Below are positions 55,198 to 63,805 of a stretch of 64,000 nt of DNA, in pieces. The stretch covers positions 682,001 to 746,000 of the forward strand of contig JACKDE010000003.1 in assembly GCA_020633675.1 (NCBI GenBank), in the 5' to 3' direction. Each line of letters begins with the position of its first letter. Positions within the stretch are counted from its first letter, which is position 1. The stretch is from Deferribacteres bacterium. Its GTDB lineage: Bacteria > Zhuqueibacterota > Zhuqueibacteria > Zhuqueibacterales > Geothermadaptataceae. The notes below the pieces were generated by a model, which was not told the DNA's origin, ran no database searches, and saw only the letters and a program-made list of their open reading frames with translations. The translations under genes and the position numbers were made by a program.

Positions 55198-56502
55198 ATG
55201 CAGAGTCAACACTCAACCAACAAATATGCGATTATCGGCGCGGGCCCCTCCGGCCTGGCTGGTGCACGCAACCTGCAACGCCTGGGCATCCCCTTCGATG
55301 GCTTCGAGGCGCATTCGGGTGTCGGCGGACTGTGGGACATCAAAAATCCCAATAGTACCGTTTATGAATCGGCACATCTGATTTCATCAAAACGCATGAC
55401 CGAGTTTAGCGAATTTCCGATGGCGGACGAGGTTGCAGACTATCCGCATCACAGCGAGCTTTTGAACTACTTTCAGAGTTTTGCCAGCCATTTCGGACTA
55501 TCCGAACACTTTCGCTTTAGCACACGGGTAGAACGTATCGAGCCACATGGGGATGGCTGGCAAGTCACGCTCGATTCCGGTGAATCGCTGCCCTATGCTG
55601 GCGTGGTCATTGCCAATGGTCTGCTTTCGGAGCCCAATTTGCCACAATTTAAAGGGCACTTCAGCGGTGAGTTGATCCATTCGGCAAAATATAAATCTGC
55701 CAAAATATTCACCGACAAGCGCGTGCTGATTGTCGGTGCCGGCAACTCAGGCTGCGACCTGGCGGTGGATGCGGTGCATTTTGCCAAAAGCGTCGACATC
55801 AGCGTGCGGCGTGGCTACCATTTTGTGCCGAAATATGTCTTCGGCAAGCCAGCGGACACAGTCGGCGGTGTGTTGACTTTGCCCGCACCCTTGAAACAAT
55901 TCATCGATGGCAAGCTGCTCAAACTGTTCACCGGCGATCCGCAAAAGCTTGGCTTTCCCAAACCGGATCACAAAATGTATGAATCCCACCCGATTGTGAA
56001 TTCGCTCATTTTGTACCACCTCGGTCATGGCGATCTCTCGGTTAAGCCCGACATTGCCGAGTTGGCCGGCGAGCGCGTCATCTTTCGCGATGGCAGCGAA
56101 CAAGCTTATGATTTGATTGTATTGGCTACCGGCTATAAGCTGCACTATCCATTTATCGAAAAAGATTTGTTGTGCTGGCAAAACGGCAAACCCGATTTGT
56201 ACCTGCACTGCTTTCATCCCAGGTTCGATAATCTCTTTGTGCTCGGCATGCTGGAAGCCACCGGGATCGGCTGGCAGGGGCGTTATGAGCAGGCTGAACT
56301 GATGGCGCATTTCATCGTGGCGAACCGCCGCAACAGCGCAGCAGCACGCGCTTTTAAGCAAGCCAAAAACGGAACACCGCCCGATTTGAATGGCGGATTC
56401 AACTATTTGAAGCTTGACCGCATGGCGGTTTACGTACACAAAAACACCTATATTTCGCATCTGCGCAAGCACTTGCGACGCTTTAAAAAGGAAATCGCTT
56501 GA
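55198..56502 (+). CDS. Flavin-containing monooxygenase (FMO-like)
   Basis: 434 residues. It has the FAD-binding Rossmann motif AIIGAGPSGLAGARNL at the N-terminus, the FMO fingerprint FSGELIHSAKY (F-x-G-x3-H-x3-Y/F) near residue 160, a second Rossmann motif VLIVGAGNSGCDLA for NADPH and the LATGY motif near residue 310. FMOs oxygenate nucleophilic N or S atoms or act as Baeyer-Villiger enzymes. The substrate is unknown. First gene of a tightly coupled operon; its stop and the ATG of the BASS transporter share bases (TGATG). Confidence 0.93.
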   Translation: MQSQHSTNKYAIIGAGPSGLAGARNLQRLGIPFDGFEAHSGVGGLWDIKNPNSTVYESAHLISSKRMTEFSEFPMADEVADYPHHSELLNYFQSFASHFGLSEHFRFSTRVERIEPHGDGWQVTLDSGESLPYAGVVIANGLLSEPNLPQFKGHFSGELIHSAKYKSAKIFTDKRVLIVGAGNSGCDLAVDAVHFAKSVDISVRRGYHFVPKYVFGKPADTVGGVLTLPAPLKQFIDGKLLKLFTGDPQKLGFPKPDHKMYESHPIVNSLILYHLGHGDLSVKPDIAELAGERVIFRDGSEQAYDLIVLATGYKLHYPFIEKDLLCWQNGKPDLYLHCFHPRFDNLFVLGMLEATGIGWQGRYEQAELMAHFIVANRRNSAAARAFKQAKNGTPPDLNGGFNYLKLDRMAVYVHKNTYISHLRKHLRRFKKEIA

Positions 56503-57416
56503 TGCCACCTATTGATGAGGTGGTGCTGAATTTTAGTCCGGCTTCCCTGCTGCTAATGAATGTGATTTTGGCCGTAGTGATGTTTGGCGTGGCGCTGGAC
56601 ATGCGGCTCACTGACTTCAAAATTCTCGCAGCCCTACCCCGCTCTGCCCTGATCGGCTTGCTTGGCCAATTCATCCTGCTCCCGGCTTTCACCTATCTGT
56701 TGGTAACCCTGCTCAAGCCTTCTCCAAGCATGGCTTTGGGCATGTTTCTGGTTGCAGCATGCCCCGGTGGCAATATCTCCAATTTTCTGACCTACATCGC
56801 CAGGGGCAATACAGCGCTGTCTGTTACGCTCTCAGCGACTTCAACCCTGTGCGCGATGGTGATGACGCCTTTAAATTTCACATTTTGGGGCGGCCTTTAT
56901 TTGCCCGCGCAGGATTTGCTAAAAAACATCGCACTGCACCCAATCGATCTCGTCCAAACCATTGTGCTCATCACCGGGATTCCGATGTCGTTAGGCCTGT
57001 ACATTTCACATCGCTACCCACGAATGGCTGAAGGGGCCAAAAAGCCGATGCGCTTGTTTTCGATGGGGGTGTTTTTGCTCTTCATTCTCGGCGCGCTGGC
57101 CGCCAACTTCGACTATTTTTTGCGATACATTCATACCGTCTTGCTGATTGTGCTTGTCCACAATGCGCTGGCCTTGTCTATCGGCTATTCGGCATCGCGC
57201 CTGCTTGCCTTGCCGGAGCGGGACCGCCGCGCTGTCGCCATAGAGGTTGGCATTCAAAATTCGGGGCTCGGCCTGATTTTGATTTTCGATTTTTTTCAAG
57301 GCCTCGGCGGCATGGCGATTGTTGCTGCCTGGTGGGGCATCTGGCATTTAATCAGTGGCATGACGCTGGCGCTTTTTTGGTCACGAAGACAGACACCTGG
57401 GACAGGGGCAAAATAG
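56502..57416 (+). CDS. Bile-acid:sodium symporter (BASS) family transporter
   Basis: About 304 residues with roughly nine hydrophobic segments. The hallmark ACPGGNISNFLTYIARGNTALSVTLSATSTL, the second family motif and GIQNSGLGLILIF match BASS transporters, which couple organic anion uptake to sodium. Bacterial members carry bile salts, pantoate or other organic acids. The ATG at 56502 overlaps the FMO stop (TGATG); an in-frame TTG at 56499 is less likely. The next gene begins 1 base after its stop. Confidence 0.92.
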   Translation: MPPIDEVVLNFSPASLLLMNVILAVVMFGVALDMRLTDFKILAALPRSALIGLLGQFILLPAFTYLLVTLLKPSPSMALGMFLVAACPGGNISNFLTYIARGNTALSVTLSATSTLCAMVMTPLNFTFWGGLYLPAQDLLKNIALHPIDLVQTIVLITGIPMSLGLYISHRYPRMAEGAKKPMRLFSMGVFLLFILGALAANFDYFLRYIHTVLLIVLVHNALALSIGYSASRLLALPERDRRAVAIEVGIQNSGLGLILIFDFFQGLGGMAIVAAWWGIWHLISGMTLALFWSRRQTPGTGAK

Positions 57417-57417
57417 C

Positions 57418-58392
57418 ATGAAAGCAGCATTCAACGTATTGATCACCGGTGCGGCCGGCTATCTCGGCTCGATTGTGGTACAGGAAATAGCTGCATACAT
57501 GCAGCAAAACAGCTTATCCGGCAAACTGGTCGGAGTGGATATTCGGCGCCCGACCTATCTGCCCGAAGCAGCCATTTTTTTTCAGGAAGATATCCGTTCA
57601 GCGCAATTGGCAAAATTATGTGCCGACCACAAAATCGATGTTGTGCTGCACCTGGTCGCTATCGTCAACCCGGGCAAAAAAAGCAATCGACAGTTGGAGT
57701 ATGAAATCGAGGTCGAAGGCACACGCAATGTACTGGAGGCCTGCCTGACCGCCAAGGTAAAAAGAATCATCGTTTCGTCGAGCGGTGCAGCTTATGGTTA
57801 CTACGCCGACAACCCAGCCTGGATTCGCGAAGAAACAGCGATCCGTGGCAATCAGGAATTCGCCTATGCCTATCACAAACGGCTGGTCGAGGAGCTGCTG
57901 GCGACATATCGCGACCGTCATCACCAGCTCGAACAGGTCATTTTCCGCATCGGCACCATTCTCGGTGCCACCACGCGCAACCAGATTACTGCCCTGTTTC
58001 AAAAGCCGATCGTTTTAGCAGTGCGCGGCAGCGACAGTCCGTTTGTGTTTGTTTGGGATCGCGATGTAGCGGCCTGCATGCGGGAGGCAGTATTCTCGCC
58101 CAAAACCGGTATTTACAATCTTGCCGGGGATGGCGCGCTATCGATTCATGAAATCGCCAGAAAACTCGGAAAACCGGTTTTAGCCCTGCCAGCCGGCTTG
58201 CTGCGGTCTGGCTTGTTCGTGCTCAAAAAACTCGGGCTCAGTCAGTACGGTCCGGAACAGCTCGATTTTCTGCGCTACCGACCGGTGCTTGACAATCACA
58301 AACTAAAAACCGAATTCGGCTTCATCCCGCAAAAATCGTCGCGGGACGTTTTTAGCTTTTTTATCAATAGCCCGGCAATGAAAAGGCGATGA
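57418..58392 (+). CDS. NAD(P)-dependent epimerase/dehydratase (extended SDR)
   Basis: 324 residues. N-terminal motif NVLITGAAGYLGSIVVQEIA (G-x2-G-x2-G), an HLVAIVNPG segment, SSSGAAYGYY and the active-site Y-x3-K in YAYHKRLVEELL are all present. Extended SDRs act on nucleotide sugars, steroids or other carbonyl or hydroxyl substrates, and members near BASS and FMO genes could work on steroid-like or terpenoid molecules. Its start follows the BASS stop by one base, and its stop overlaps the next SDR start. Confidence 0.9.
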   Translation: MKAAFNVLITGAAGYLGSIVVQEIAAYMQQNSLSGKLVGVDIRRPTYLPEAAIFFQEDIRSAQLAKLCADHKIDVVLHLVAIVNPGKKSNRQLEYEIEVEGTRNVLEACLTAKVKRIIVSSSGAAYGYYADNPAWIREETAIRGNQEFAYAYHKRLVEELLATYRDRHHQLEQVIFRIGTILGATTRNQITALFQKPIVLAVRGSDSPFVFVWDRDVAACMREAVFSPKTGIYNLAGDGALSIHEIARKLGKPVLALPAGLLRSGLFVLKKLGLSQYGPEQLDFLRYRPVLDNHKLKTEFGFIPQKSSRDVFSFFINSPAMKRR

Positions 58393-58403
58393 GGGTGGGT
58401 AAA

Positions 58404-59204
58404 ATGAAGTTTCACAAAAAAACAGTTGTGATTACCGGCGCGGCGGGCGGGCTTGGCAGTGCCTTGAGTCAAAGGTTTGGTGAGGCTGGGGCGCACATCC
58501 TTGCGCTCGATATCGACGAAACCGGCTTGCAGCATTTGCAGGATTTGCTCGACACAAAGGGTGTCTCTCACGAAACGTGCGTCTGCGATGTGACAGACCT
58601 GGGTGCGGCGCAAAAAACATTAGCCCGACAGCCAGGCATTGATGTGCTGATCAACAATGCCGGCATTTCGCATCGAAGTGCCTTTGCATCTACCGACCTG
58701 GCGGTCATCCGCAAGGTAGTCGATATCAATTTTTGGGGCGCGGTACACTGCACGCAAGCGGTGCTGCCTCAACTGATGCAGCGGCGCGGCCAGATTATCG
58801 TGATTTCAAGCGTCGCTGGCTTTTCGCCGCTGATCGCGCGTACAGGTTACGCAGCCAGCAAGCATGCATTGCACGGCTTTTTTGAAAGCTTGCGCAGCGA
58901 AATCAAAACCCAAGGCGTCGATGTGATGATGGTGTGCCCGAGCTTTATCGCAACCAACATCGTGCGCAGCGCCCTTGCCGGTGATGGTCAGCCCGTACAG
59001 CATGACCAGGTCCGGGTAGGCGGGCAAATGCAGCCGGCTGAAGCTGCCGAGCGCATATTTCGCGCCGCTGCTGCCAGGAAACGCTTGCTCATTCTGGGCA
59101 AAACAGGAAAACTGGCCTGGTATTTACACAAAATTGCGCCAACATTCTACGAAAGTATGATGGCGAAGCGTTTGCGGGCAGAAATGGAATCAGTTAAAAG
59201 CTAA
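58404..59204 (+). CDS. Classical short-chain dehydrogenase/reductase
   Basis: About 266 residues. Cofactor motif VVITGAAGGLGSALSQRFG (T-G-x3-G-x-G) and LINNAGISH (NNAG), then the catalytic Ser in VISSVAGFS and the Y-x3-K in GYAASKHALHG. This is a complete classical SDR. An in-frame ATG at 58389 overlaps the previous stop (ATGA), while the ATG at 58404 has GAGGGTGGG upstream; both are plausible. Last gene of the FMO-BASS-SDR-SDR operon. The substrate is unknown. Confidence 0.9.
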   Translation: MKFHKKTVVITGAAGGLGSALSQRFGEAGAHILALDIDETGLQHLQDLLDTKGVSHETCVCDVTDLGAAQKTLARQPGIDVLINNAGISHRSAFASTDLAVIRKVVDINFWGAVHCTQAVLPQLMQRRGQIIVISSVAGFSPLIARTGYAASKHALHGFFESLRSEIKTQGVDVMMVCPSFIATNIVRSALAGDGQPVQHDQVRVGGQMQPAEAAERIFRAAAARKRLLILGKTGKLAWYLHKIAPTFYESMMAKRLRAEMESVKS

Positions 59205-59214
59205 ACTGCTGGTA

Positions 59215-59916
59215 TTATCCGTTTTTTTTCGGACTTTTAGGGGGATCGACCAATATCTCGTCTTCAGGGATAAAGGCCGGGACATCGCAGCAAAAGAGGA
59301 TTGCGGTCTGCTTGCCTGTATTTTCATAGTTGTGCTGCTGCAATTTTTTCCACGCTTTTGGCGCCATTTTTTTGATGCGCTTGCCATTGCGCAGAATCTG
59401 GCCACCTACCCGCCACTCGAGCTCCCGCATAACCCGGTGGTAGTGCAGTGGGATCGATTTGCCTTTGTCGATGTGCAGCAAGTACAAACCGGCATCAGCG
59501 GTCTCCAGCAAAATATCGACGTGTCCAAACACCGACTCTTCAGTTTCGATCGGGAAATTTTCGCGAGTGCGGGAGATCTCCACTGCCGCGCATTTTGTCA
59601 GGGTTGGCAGCGCCTGAGGTTTTTCGATGCGCAACCAGACAGATTGTACATTTTGATGTATGCCGAGCAGCATCGCCGCGATTTCTTCAGCCGCAACTTC
59701 CAGCAGTCGATAGCGCCGGAATCTCAGCAAAAGACGAATTTCATGAGCGACGCGCTCGTAATCGCAGGTTGTGCTGATTTTACCACTACGGCCAGCAACC
59801 GACAAGTCGATACCAAGCTTGACATCTAAAATCAGTGGCTGCGGTTTTTTCAATTCTTTGCGGTAAATGCCGACGATACACTCTACCCGCAATTTTTTAA
59901 GATGAATCCAATCCAT
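59215..59916 (-). CDS. folB: Dihydroneopterin aldolase fused to a cupin-like domain
   Basis: 233 residues. Residues about 1-120 are a FolB unit: WIHLKKLRVECIVGIYRKEL, QPLILDVKLGIDL, TTCDYERVAHEI and the catalytic-lysine region RIEKPQAL. FolB cleaves dihydroneopterin in folate synthesis. Residues about 130-225 form an extra domain with cupin features: HVDILLETADAGLYLLHIDKGKSIPLHYHRVMRELEWRVGGQ, then KLQQHNYENTGKQTAILFCCDVP, with GKSIPLHYH as the metal-binding-type motif. Ordinary FolB proteins are about 120 residues, so the second half is an unusual fusion. The gene is convergent with the SDR operon. Confidence 0.85.
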   Translation of the reverse strand: MDWIHLKKLRVECIVGIYRKELKKPQPLILDVKLGIDLSVAGRSGKISTTCDYERVAHEIRLLLRFRRYRLLEVAAEEIAAMLLGIHQNVQSVWLRIEKPQALPTLTKCAAVEISRTRENFPIETEESVFGHVDILLETADAGLYLLHIDKGKSIPLHYHRVMRELEWRVGGQILRNGKRIKKMAPKAWKKLQQHNYENTGKQTAILFCCDVPAFIPEDEILVDPPKSPKKNG

Positions 59917-59980
59917 ATTCTTTTCGAACTTTCGTATCCCGCCAAAAGACCCTCAAGTGGTTTACACGATCACACGCCGG

Positions 59981-60724
59981 TCAGTTTGAAGCCCGGCAAT
60001 ACGCTGTTGTAGGCGTTACGGAAGCTATCCGCACCTGCGCTCCGGCGCGGATGACAAATTCACTCAAACCGATTTCGCTTTTGGGATTGCCCCAATCATA
60101 GGTGTAACCAAGGCGTGTCCAGGGATAGCCATCGGCACCATAGGAACTCGATTTAAGTTGATTGAACCACGTTTTGTGGGCCGGATCGATTTTGATAAAT
60201 CGCTCGGAAACAGGGAAATCAAGCTCCGCTTCGAAATCACTGATTTCCGGATCGGGAGCAGGACGAAACAAATCTTCCGGCTTCACCCACAATTCGATGA
60301 ATTTGGTTTTGCCATTTTGGGGTGGCAGCCCCAGCAATTGCTCGAGACGCAAATCTACGCCAATGCGGCCGGTGTCGATATTTTGGCAGAAATCCCGTAA
60401 TTCCGGTACCACCGTCACCCATACTTCGCGCTGCAACACAAGCGATTCCCCAACACGATCGTCATAGCCATTCCAACTTGTCCAGGTCACAACTGCAAGA
60501 TAGGATGTGCTGTCGAACGTTTGCCAAATGAGCTTATTATTTGTTGGTGTTATCGCAGTGAGGTTGGTTGATATTTCTTTCGGTTCAGCAACCTGCGCAT
60601 CCAGAATCGCCTGATGATAGCGCATCTGCAGCGATTCCGCATCAAGTGCCGGCTTCTGGGCCGCGCAGCCGACAAATAGAAGCAGCAATGATAATACGCT
60701 GCCAAAATTCCGGTGCCATCGCAT
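59981..60724 (-). CDS. Conserved hypothetical lipoprotein
   Basis: 247 residues with a lipoprotein signal (MRWHRNFGSVLSLLLLFVGC). The body matches a conserved family by recall: SYLAVVTWTSWN, EVWVTVVPELRDFC, LRLEQLLGLPP, ELWVKPEDLFRPAPDPEI and YPWTRLGYTYDWGN, ending GAQVRIASVTPTTAYC. No enzyme motif is visible. The family appears in diverse bacteria without known function. It stands alone between the FolB-cupin and the secreted cohesin protein. Confidence 0.8.
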   Translation of the reverse strand: MRWHRNFGSVLSLLLLFVGCAAQKPALDAESLQMRYHQAILDAQVAEPKEISTNLTAITPTNNKLIWQTFDSTSYLAVVTWTSWNGYDDRVGESLVLQREVWVTVVPELRDFCQNIDTGRIGVDLRLEQLLGLPPQNGKTKFIELWVKPEDLFRPAPDPEISDFEAELDFPVSERFIKIDPAHKTWFNQLKSSSYGADGYPWTRLGYTYDWGNPKSEIGLSEFVIRAGAQVRIASVTPTTAYCRASN

Positions 60725-60867
60725 GCTTTGATCCCTTCTGCTAATTTTAGCACCCTTGCAGACTGAATCTGAACGAATCGGGATTCAGTTTGGTCAATTG
60801 CAGCTTAGGCTAATGAAAACAATGATGAAAGGCAAGTGTTTCTGGATGTTTAGAGATAGAACAGCAA

Positions 60868-60900
60868 GAAAAAATGCGGCTAAAACGACACCGGCCGCAT
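60868..60900 (-). terminator. Rho-independent terminator after the cohesin-type gene
   Basis: Read on minus, ATGCGGC pairs with GCCGCAT and is followed by a T run. It sits about 57 bases past the stop of the 60957 gene. An alternative hairpin (CACCGGC/GCCGGTG) overlaps it. Confidence 0.75.
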
Positions 60901-60956
60901 GGGTTATGCAGCCGGTGATCTGTTGGGCCTATAGAGTATTTCAATATGCAGACGGG

Positions 60957-63803
60957 CTATTTCACCAGCATCATGCGGCGCGCCTGCATGTAACGTTCGG
61001 TTTTGAGCAAGTATAAATAAATGCCACTCGCGACCTGGCGGCCATAGCTGTCCCGGCCATCCCATAAAATGCTGTGCAATCCGGCCTGTTGCTGCTGATC
61101 CACCAACGTGCGCACAACCTTGCCTAGCTGGTCGTAAATCTTTAGGCTGACAATCGACTGGTCAGGGAGACTGTACCGAATGGTCGTTGTCGGATTGAAT
61201 GGATTCGGCGAATTGGGATAAAGCACAACATCTGACGGCATTTCCGGCGACTGCAACTTTGCAATATCCGTGACAACGATATTCGTTCCAACCTCGAATT
61301 GAATTGATCTGCCTCTGGAATCGTAAGCCTTTAAATCATCGATTCCCAATTCGTTCATAAAAGATTCGAGCGAATAGCTGCCGATATCAAATAGCACACG
61401 CGTGACCGCACCTTGCCCGGATACACCACCAATCTGACCCTTTTGTGCAACCGCGACCGCAATCCGCCCTTGTGTTGTGTCGTTATTCGCGAAGAAAATC
61501 GGGTCAGGAATCAATGTGCCTCGCTCGATCTTTTTCACACTGACCTGCGAGTTCACAGGATAGGTTAAATCATACGCCAAACCAAATAGGTCGCTCACGC
61601 TGTCAGCCATTACCTCTATCCAGACCTGGCCAGGCTGCACATTTTCGTCATTGGTCTTGATGTAGATGGTCGGCGTACCAGAGCTGCTTGCACTCCGAGC
61701 TTTGCCCATCGTGGTTTCTGTGGTCTCGGGAACGCTGGTCTCTCTTTTCCAATGGAACGCGATCACAAGGATGTCATCGTTATCCACTGTGCCACCGCCA
61801 TCGCAGTCCGCATAGGTGCTGTAAATCCGCTCCCATGGGGCTGCCAGTTGCGATGACCAAACCAGGGATGAATCTTTTTCCCGCCGCCCCGGGCCGCTGC
61901 TGGCAAAAAACTGCCCGATCGGTAAAACATCCGCTTCGTTGACGACGCCATCGTTGTTGGTGTCACCGGGCCACACAGGCAGGCCGACATGCGTAACACT
62001 GGCCAAGCCGGGTGTGACTGCGATCTGCTCGCCAACATCATTTTGTGCGGCAATATTTTTTAAACTGAATAAATTGCGCAGACCGAACTCTGTTTCCAGC
62101 GAGGAGACAAAAGTCAAATACGCAATGACAGAATCAGCCGCGTTTGTCTCAAGCGCATCGCCGCGGTGAGCCGTGATTCGCAGCACTCCCTGCCCCGGAA
62201 TGAGCTGTGCCTGTATGGAACCGTTTTCTCCGAGATACGGGCCAGGCAGGATTGCTTTTGCAAGTGGCTGCTTAATGGAGACAAAATCGTATTCAGTAAA
62301 AAGAAGATCGAAATCGATTTGATGTACGTTCCTGTTTTCCCCAACCTTAATGGCCACTTGATATTCGCGCCCAACATATTGCGAGCCTTCCACCTGCGGG
62401 AAAAGTGTCGCGGTTTCATTTGGTTCCGGCAGACGCATCACAAAGGCATCGTCATTGCCTGCGCTTGCCAGCGTTTGATCACGAAATTTTGAGATATTCT
62501 GGAACGAACCCGTCACATACATATCTTTTCCATTGGCACCGGGAATTGCGACGAATGCCGAATCTTCCTGTGATCCGCCTCCTGCGTGTGCAATCCACTC
62601 CGGCTCGCCATCAGCAGAATACTTGATAATGAAGCCATCGAGATTGCCGCGGCTGAGCAAAACGTTCGGGCCAAAATGTAGATTTTCTCCAAAAATGCCA
62701 GAGACGTAAATGCCGCCAAGATGATCTACCGCAATCGCCTCGCCCTGCCCGAAATCATCGCCAGGCTCGCTGCGTGCCCACTTCAGGTTGCCGTCTGTAT
62801 TCAGGCAAAGCAGCAACATATCAAAGTCCATCGGCGCGACCGTCTGGAATCGCTGGCCGTTTTCATCAAATTGCAGCTCTCCAGAGTAGGAACCCGTCAC
62901 GACGATTTGGTCTGCAACCCGATCGTAAGCAATGCCAAATGCCTCATCGCGGTTGCGGCCGCCAAAACGCTTTATCCAGGTTAAATCCCCGTCGGCAGCA
63001 TATTTGGCAACAAAAATGTCGGTTTCACCGGCGCTGGTCAATGTGGCTTGATTGAAAATTACACGGTCATGGAAGCGGCCGGTGACGTAACTATTGCCGA
63101 TATCATCGGTTGCCAAAGCATAACCGTAATCATGTAACGGCCCACCGCCCGCATTCACCCATTGCAAATTGCCGTCCGGATCGAGTTTGAGAATGAAAGC
63201 ATCATATTCGCCTGCACTGCGGAAGGCTGTTTCATCGAACTTAACGCGATTTCTAAACCAGCCGGTGACAATGTAGTTTCCGTCGGAATCCACAGAAACG
63301 GCGGTACCTTCATCCACGCCGGAACCGCCGAAATTGCGCGCCCACACCGGTGTGCCATCGGATTTAAATTTGGCGATGAGAATATCGGTGTAGCCCCAGC
63401 TATAGAGCGACTGCTTACCGATTGTCACCATATCCGCCCCAATGGAGCCTGTAATGATAATATTGCCTTCGGCATCGATTGCGCTCTTTAAGGCGCGGTC
63501 ATTTTCTGCACCGCCAACTTGCTTGGCCCACATAAAATTTCCGCTGCTATCGTACTTGGCAATAAAAATATCTTTCTTGCCGGCGCTCACCAGTGTCAGT
63601 GATGCGTCAATTTCAGCAGTTCCACTGAAACTCCCAACGACAATTACGGCACCATCCTGGGCTATGGTGATGCCATTCCCCTGGTCAAAGCCAGTGCCGC
63701 CGATTTGCCTTATCCAGGCTTTTCCATTTCCCGCTGCCATGGCCGAAGTCAATTCCACAGCCAAGAACGCACAAAACGTCAGTATGAAGCACATTTTTTT
63801 CAT
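60957..63803 (-). CDS. Secreted SBBP-repeat, cohesin-like, dockerin-like protein with type IX sorting domain
   Basis: About 948 residues. The start at 63803 gives MKKMCFILTFCAFLAVELTSAMA and has AGGA 8 bases upstream; an ATG at 63809 would overlap the upstream stop (ATGA). Residues about 30-460 hold a run of SBBP-type propeller repeats (KDIFIAKYDSSGNFMWAKQVGG, YDAFILKLDPDGNLQWVNAGG). A cohesin-like beta domain (REYQVAIKVGENRNVHQIDFDLLFTEYDF) follows, then a dockerin-like pair of calcium loops (DTNNDGVVNEADVLPIG, DCDGGGTVDNDDILVIAF), a second cohesin-like domain (VWIEVMADSVSDLFGLAYDLTY) and the sorting domain (NSPNPFNPTTTIRYSL ... MMLVK). Confidence 0.87.
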   Translation of the reverse strand: MKKMCFILTFCAFLAVELTSAMAAGNGKAWIRQIGGTGFDQGNGITIAQDGAVIVVGSFSGTAEIDASLTLVSAGKKDIFIAKYDSSGNFMWAKQVGGAENDRALKSAIDAEGNIIITGSIGADMVTIGKQSLYSWGYTDILIAKFKSDGTPVWARNFGGSGVDEGTAVSVDSDGNYIVTGWFRNRVKFDETAFRSAGEYDAFILKLDPDGNLQWVNAGGGPLHDYGYALATDDIGNSYVTGRFHDRVIFNQATLTSAGETDIFVAKYAADGDLTWIKRFGGRNRDEAFGIAYDRVADQIVVTGSYSGELQFDENGQRFQTVAPMDFDMLLLCLNTDGNLKWARSEPGDDFGQGEAIAVDHLGGIYVSGIFGENLHFGPNVLLSRGNLDGFIIKYSADGEPEWIAHAGGGSQEDSAFVAIPGANGKDMYVTGSFQNISKFRDQTLASAGNDDAFVMRLPEPNETATLFPQVEGSQYVGREYQVAIKVGENRNVHQIDFDLLFTEYDFVSIKQPLAKAILPGPYLGENGSIQAQLIPGQGVLRITAHRGDALETNAADSVIAYLTFVSSLETEFGLRNLFSLKNIAAQNDVGEQIAVTPGLASVTHVGLPVWPGDTNNDGVVNEADVLPIGQFFASSGPGRREKDSSLVWSSQLAAPWERIYSTYADCDGGGTVDNDDILVIAFHWKRETSVPETTETTMGKARSASSSGTPTIYIKTNDENVQPGQVWIEVMADSVSDLFGLAYDLTYPVNSQVSVKKIERGTLIPDPIFFANNDTTQGRIAVAVAQKGQIGGVSGQGAVTRVLFDIGSYSLESFMNELGIDDLKAYDSRGRSIQFEVGTNIVVTDIAKLQSPEMPSDVVLYPNSPNPFNPTTTIRYSLPDQSIVSLKIYDQLGKVVRTLVDQQQQAGLHSILWDGRDSYGRQVASGIYLYLLKTERYMQARRMMLVK

Positions 63804-63805
63804 AA

